From Symbiodinium natans (taxonomy: Eukaryota; Sar; Dinophyceae; Suessiales; Symbiodiniaceae): a DNA stretch of 64,000 bases. Under the pieces are notes generated by a model that was not told the DNA's origin, ran no database searches, and saw only the letters and a list, made by a program, of their open reading frames with translations. A program made the translations under genes and the position numbers. Shown here in pieces: positions 63,699 to 64,000 of this stretch (the first letter of the stretch is position 1; each line of letters opens with the position of its first letter). The stretch is from contig CAJNDS010002301.1 in assembly GCA_905221605.1 (NCBI GenBank), positions 117,462 to 181,461 of the forward strand, read 5' to 3'.

Positions 63699-64000
63699 CT
63701 ACCATGAGACTGAGACTTCAGCGAATACTTGGGGTCCGATGACCTTGCGTTTCTCGACCATGGGTTCTTCGACACCTTCAGGCGGCTTGGATTGCAATTG
63801 GGGCCATTCACAATCCCAGGACACGTGTCCATATTTGTCAGCATCATGAACATGCCATGTCTTACGGCGACCTTTCTTCCAGGACTGGCATTGATCCCAC
63901 GCAGCGGGATCCCACCAACCCGTTTCCGGATCGGAAGACGAAGCATCCCAACGCCCATCCTGATTGTTGTACCAAGCCTCACCAGCCCAACATGCCTCTT
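63699..64000 (-). pseudogene. Trp-rich ORF1-like end of LINE 3, partial
   Basis: A frame open from the window edge to a TAG at 63699-63701: WYNNQDGRWDASSSDPETGW, WDQCQSWKKGRRKTWHVHD, then a Pro/Glu/Val-rich tail. Trp-rich repeats of this type resemble the SDW-rich genes at 5.8-10 kb in composition only. Role in the LINE is inferred from position. Confidence 0.45.

Larger units (their letters stand above)
60839..64000 (-). mobile_element. LINE 3, decayed and running off the window
   Basis: Same family and orientation. An ORF1-like Trp-rich piece (64000-63699), endonuclease (63552-62860), linker (62890-62472), second half of RT (62189-61713) and C-terminal piece (61633-60839). The part of RT with the A box is missing, so it is internally deleted. 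Confidence 0.75.

Noticed and set aside
1-64000. Dinoflagellate spliced-leader gene, tRNA, rRNA or CRISPR array
   Set aside because: I looked for the spliced-leader core (CCGTAGCCATTTTGGCTCAAG is its known form), cloverleaf-like genes and regular repeat-spacer arrays and saw none; a covariance-model search would be needed to exclude tRNAs.

Overview
The window looks like nuclear DNA from a dinoflagellate, most likely a Symbiodinium-like (Suessiales) genome. The evidence is: introns with GT, GC and even GA donors and an AG|G acceptor; scattered TTTAGGG-type telomere-like repeats; EF-hand voltage-gated cation channel paralogues; very long microsatellites; and dinoflagellate-type copia and LINE retrotransposons. 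Nearly all host-like genes from 4.6 kb onward lie on the minus strand, as expected for a unidirectional gene block. The species is inference.

Layout. 0-1.6 kb (+): 3' part of a two-exon transposase-like gene. 1.6-4.3 kb: short tandem repeats, telomere-like repeats and a degenerate satellite. 4.6-11.3 kb (-): a BED/TTF-like zinc-finger gene and three low-complexity protein genes (two rich in Ser-Asp-Trp repeats). This block is peppered with one strand-biased 7-mer (GTCTGAC, 46 plus-strand copies by hand count against 2 of the reverse complement) and ends in a second word island built on GGGCCA/GGCTCACC. 11.3-29 kb: mostly sequence in which I recognise no gene, with a 1-kb GT array, a 0.6-kb CTA array and telomere-like patches. 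29.3-32.2 kb (-): voltage-gated cation channel copy A (S1-S6, pore, EF-hand). 32-39 kb: poly-C/poly-G tracts, a 143-bp duplication and an AT-rich TTTAAA palindromic repeat field. 39.3-50.8 kb (-): channel copy B, with many more introns than A and with a complete copia element inside one of them. 51.7-51.9 kb: broken channel copy C, cut by a LINE. 51.9-64 kb (-): three decayed LINEs stacked head to tail.

The most notable objects are as follows. (1) The copia element at 40323-49553 has LTRs that look identical and a perfect 5-bp target duplication. Its polyprotein adds several unusual modules to Gag-PR-IN-RT-RH: a DNA-methyltransferase-like domain whose catalytic Cys is replaced by Gly, a 2-oxoglutarate/Fe(II) dioxygenase-like domain with the HxD...H...R residues in place, and a C-terminal transmembrane plus SAP-like segment. 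(2) The GTCTGAC island has the word in all coding frames and in introns. (3) Channel copies A and B differ by at least eight precisely delimitable introns, two of which isolate 18-nt and 21-nt microexons in the EF-hand. All coordinates and counts were read by eye; no database search was possible.
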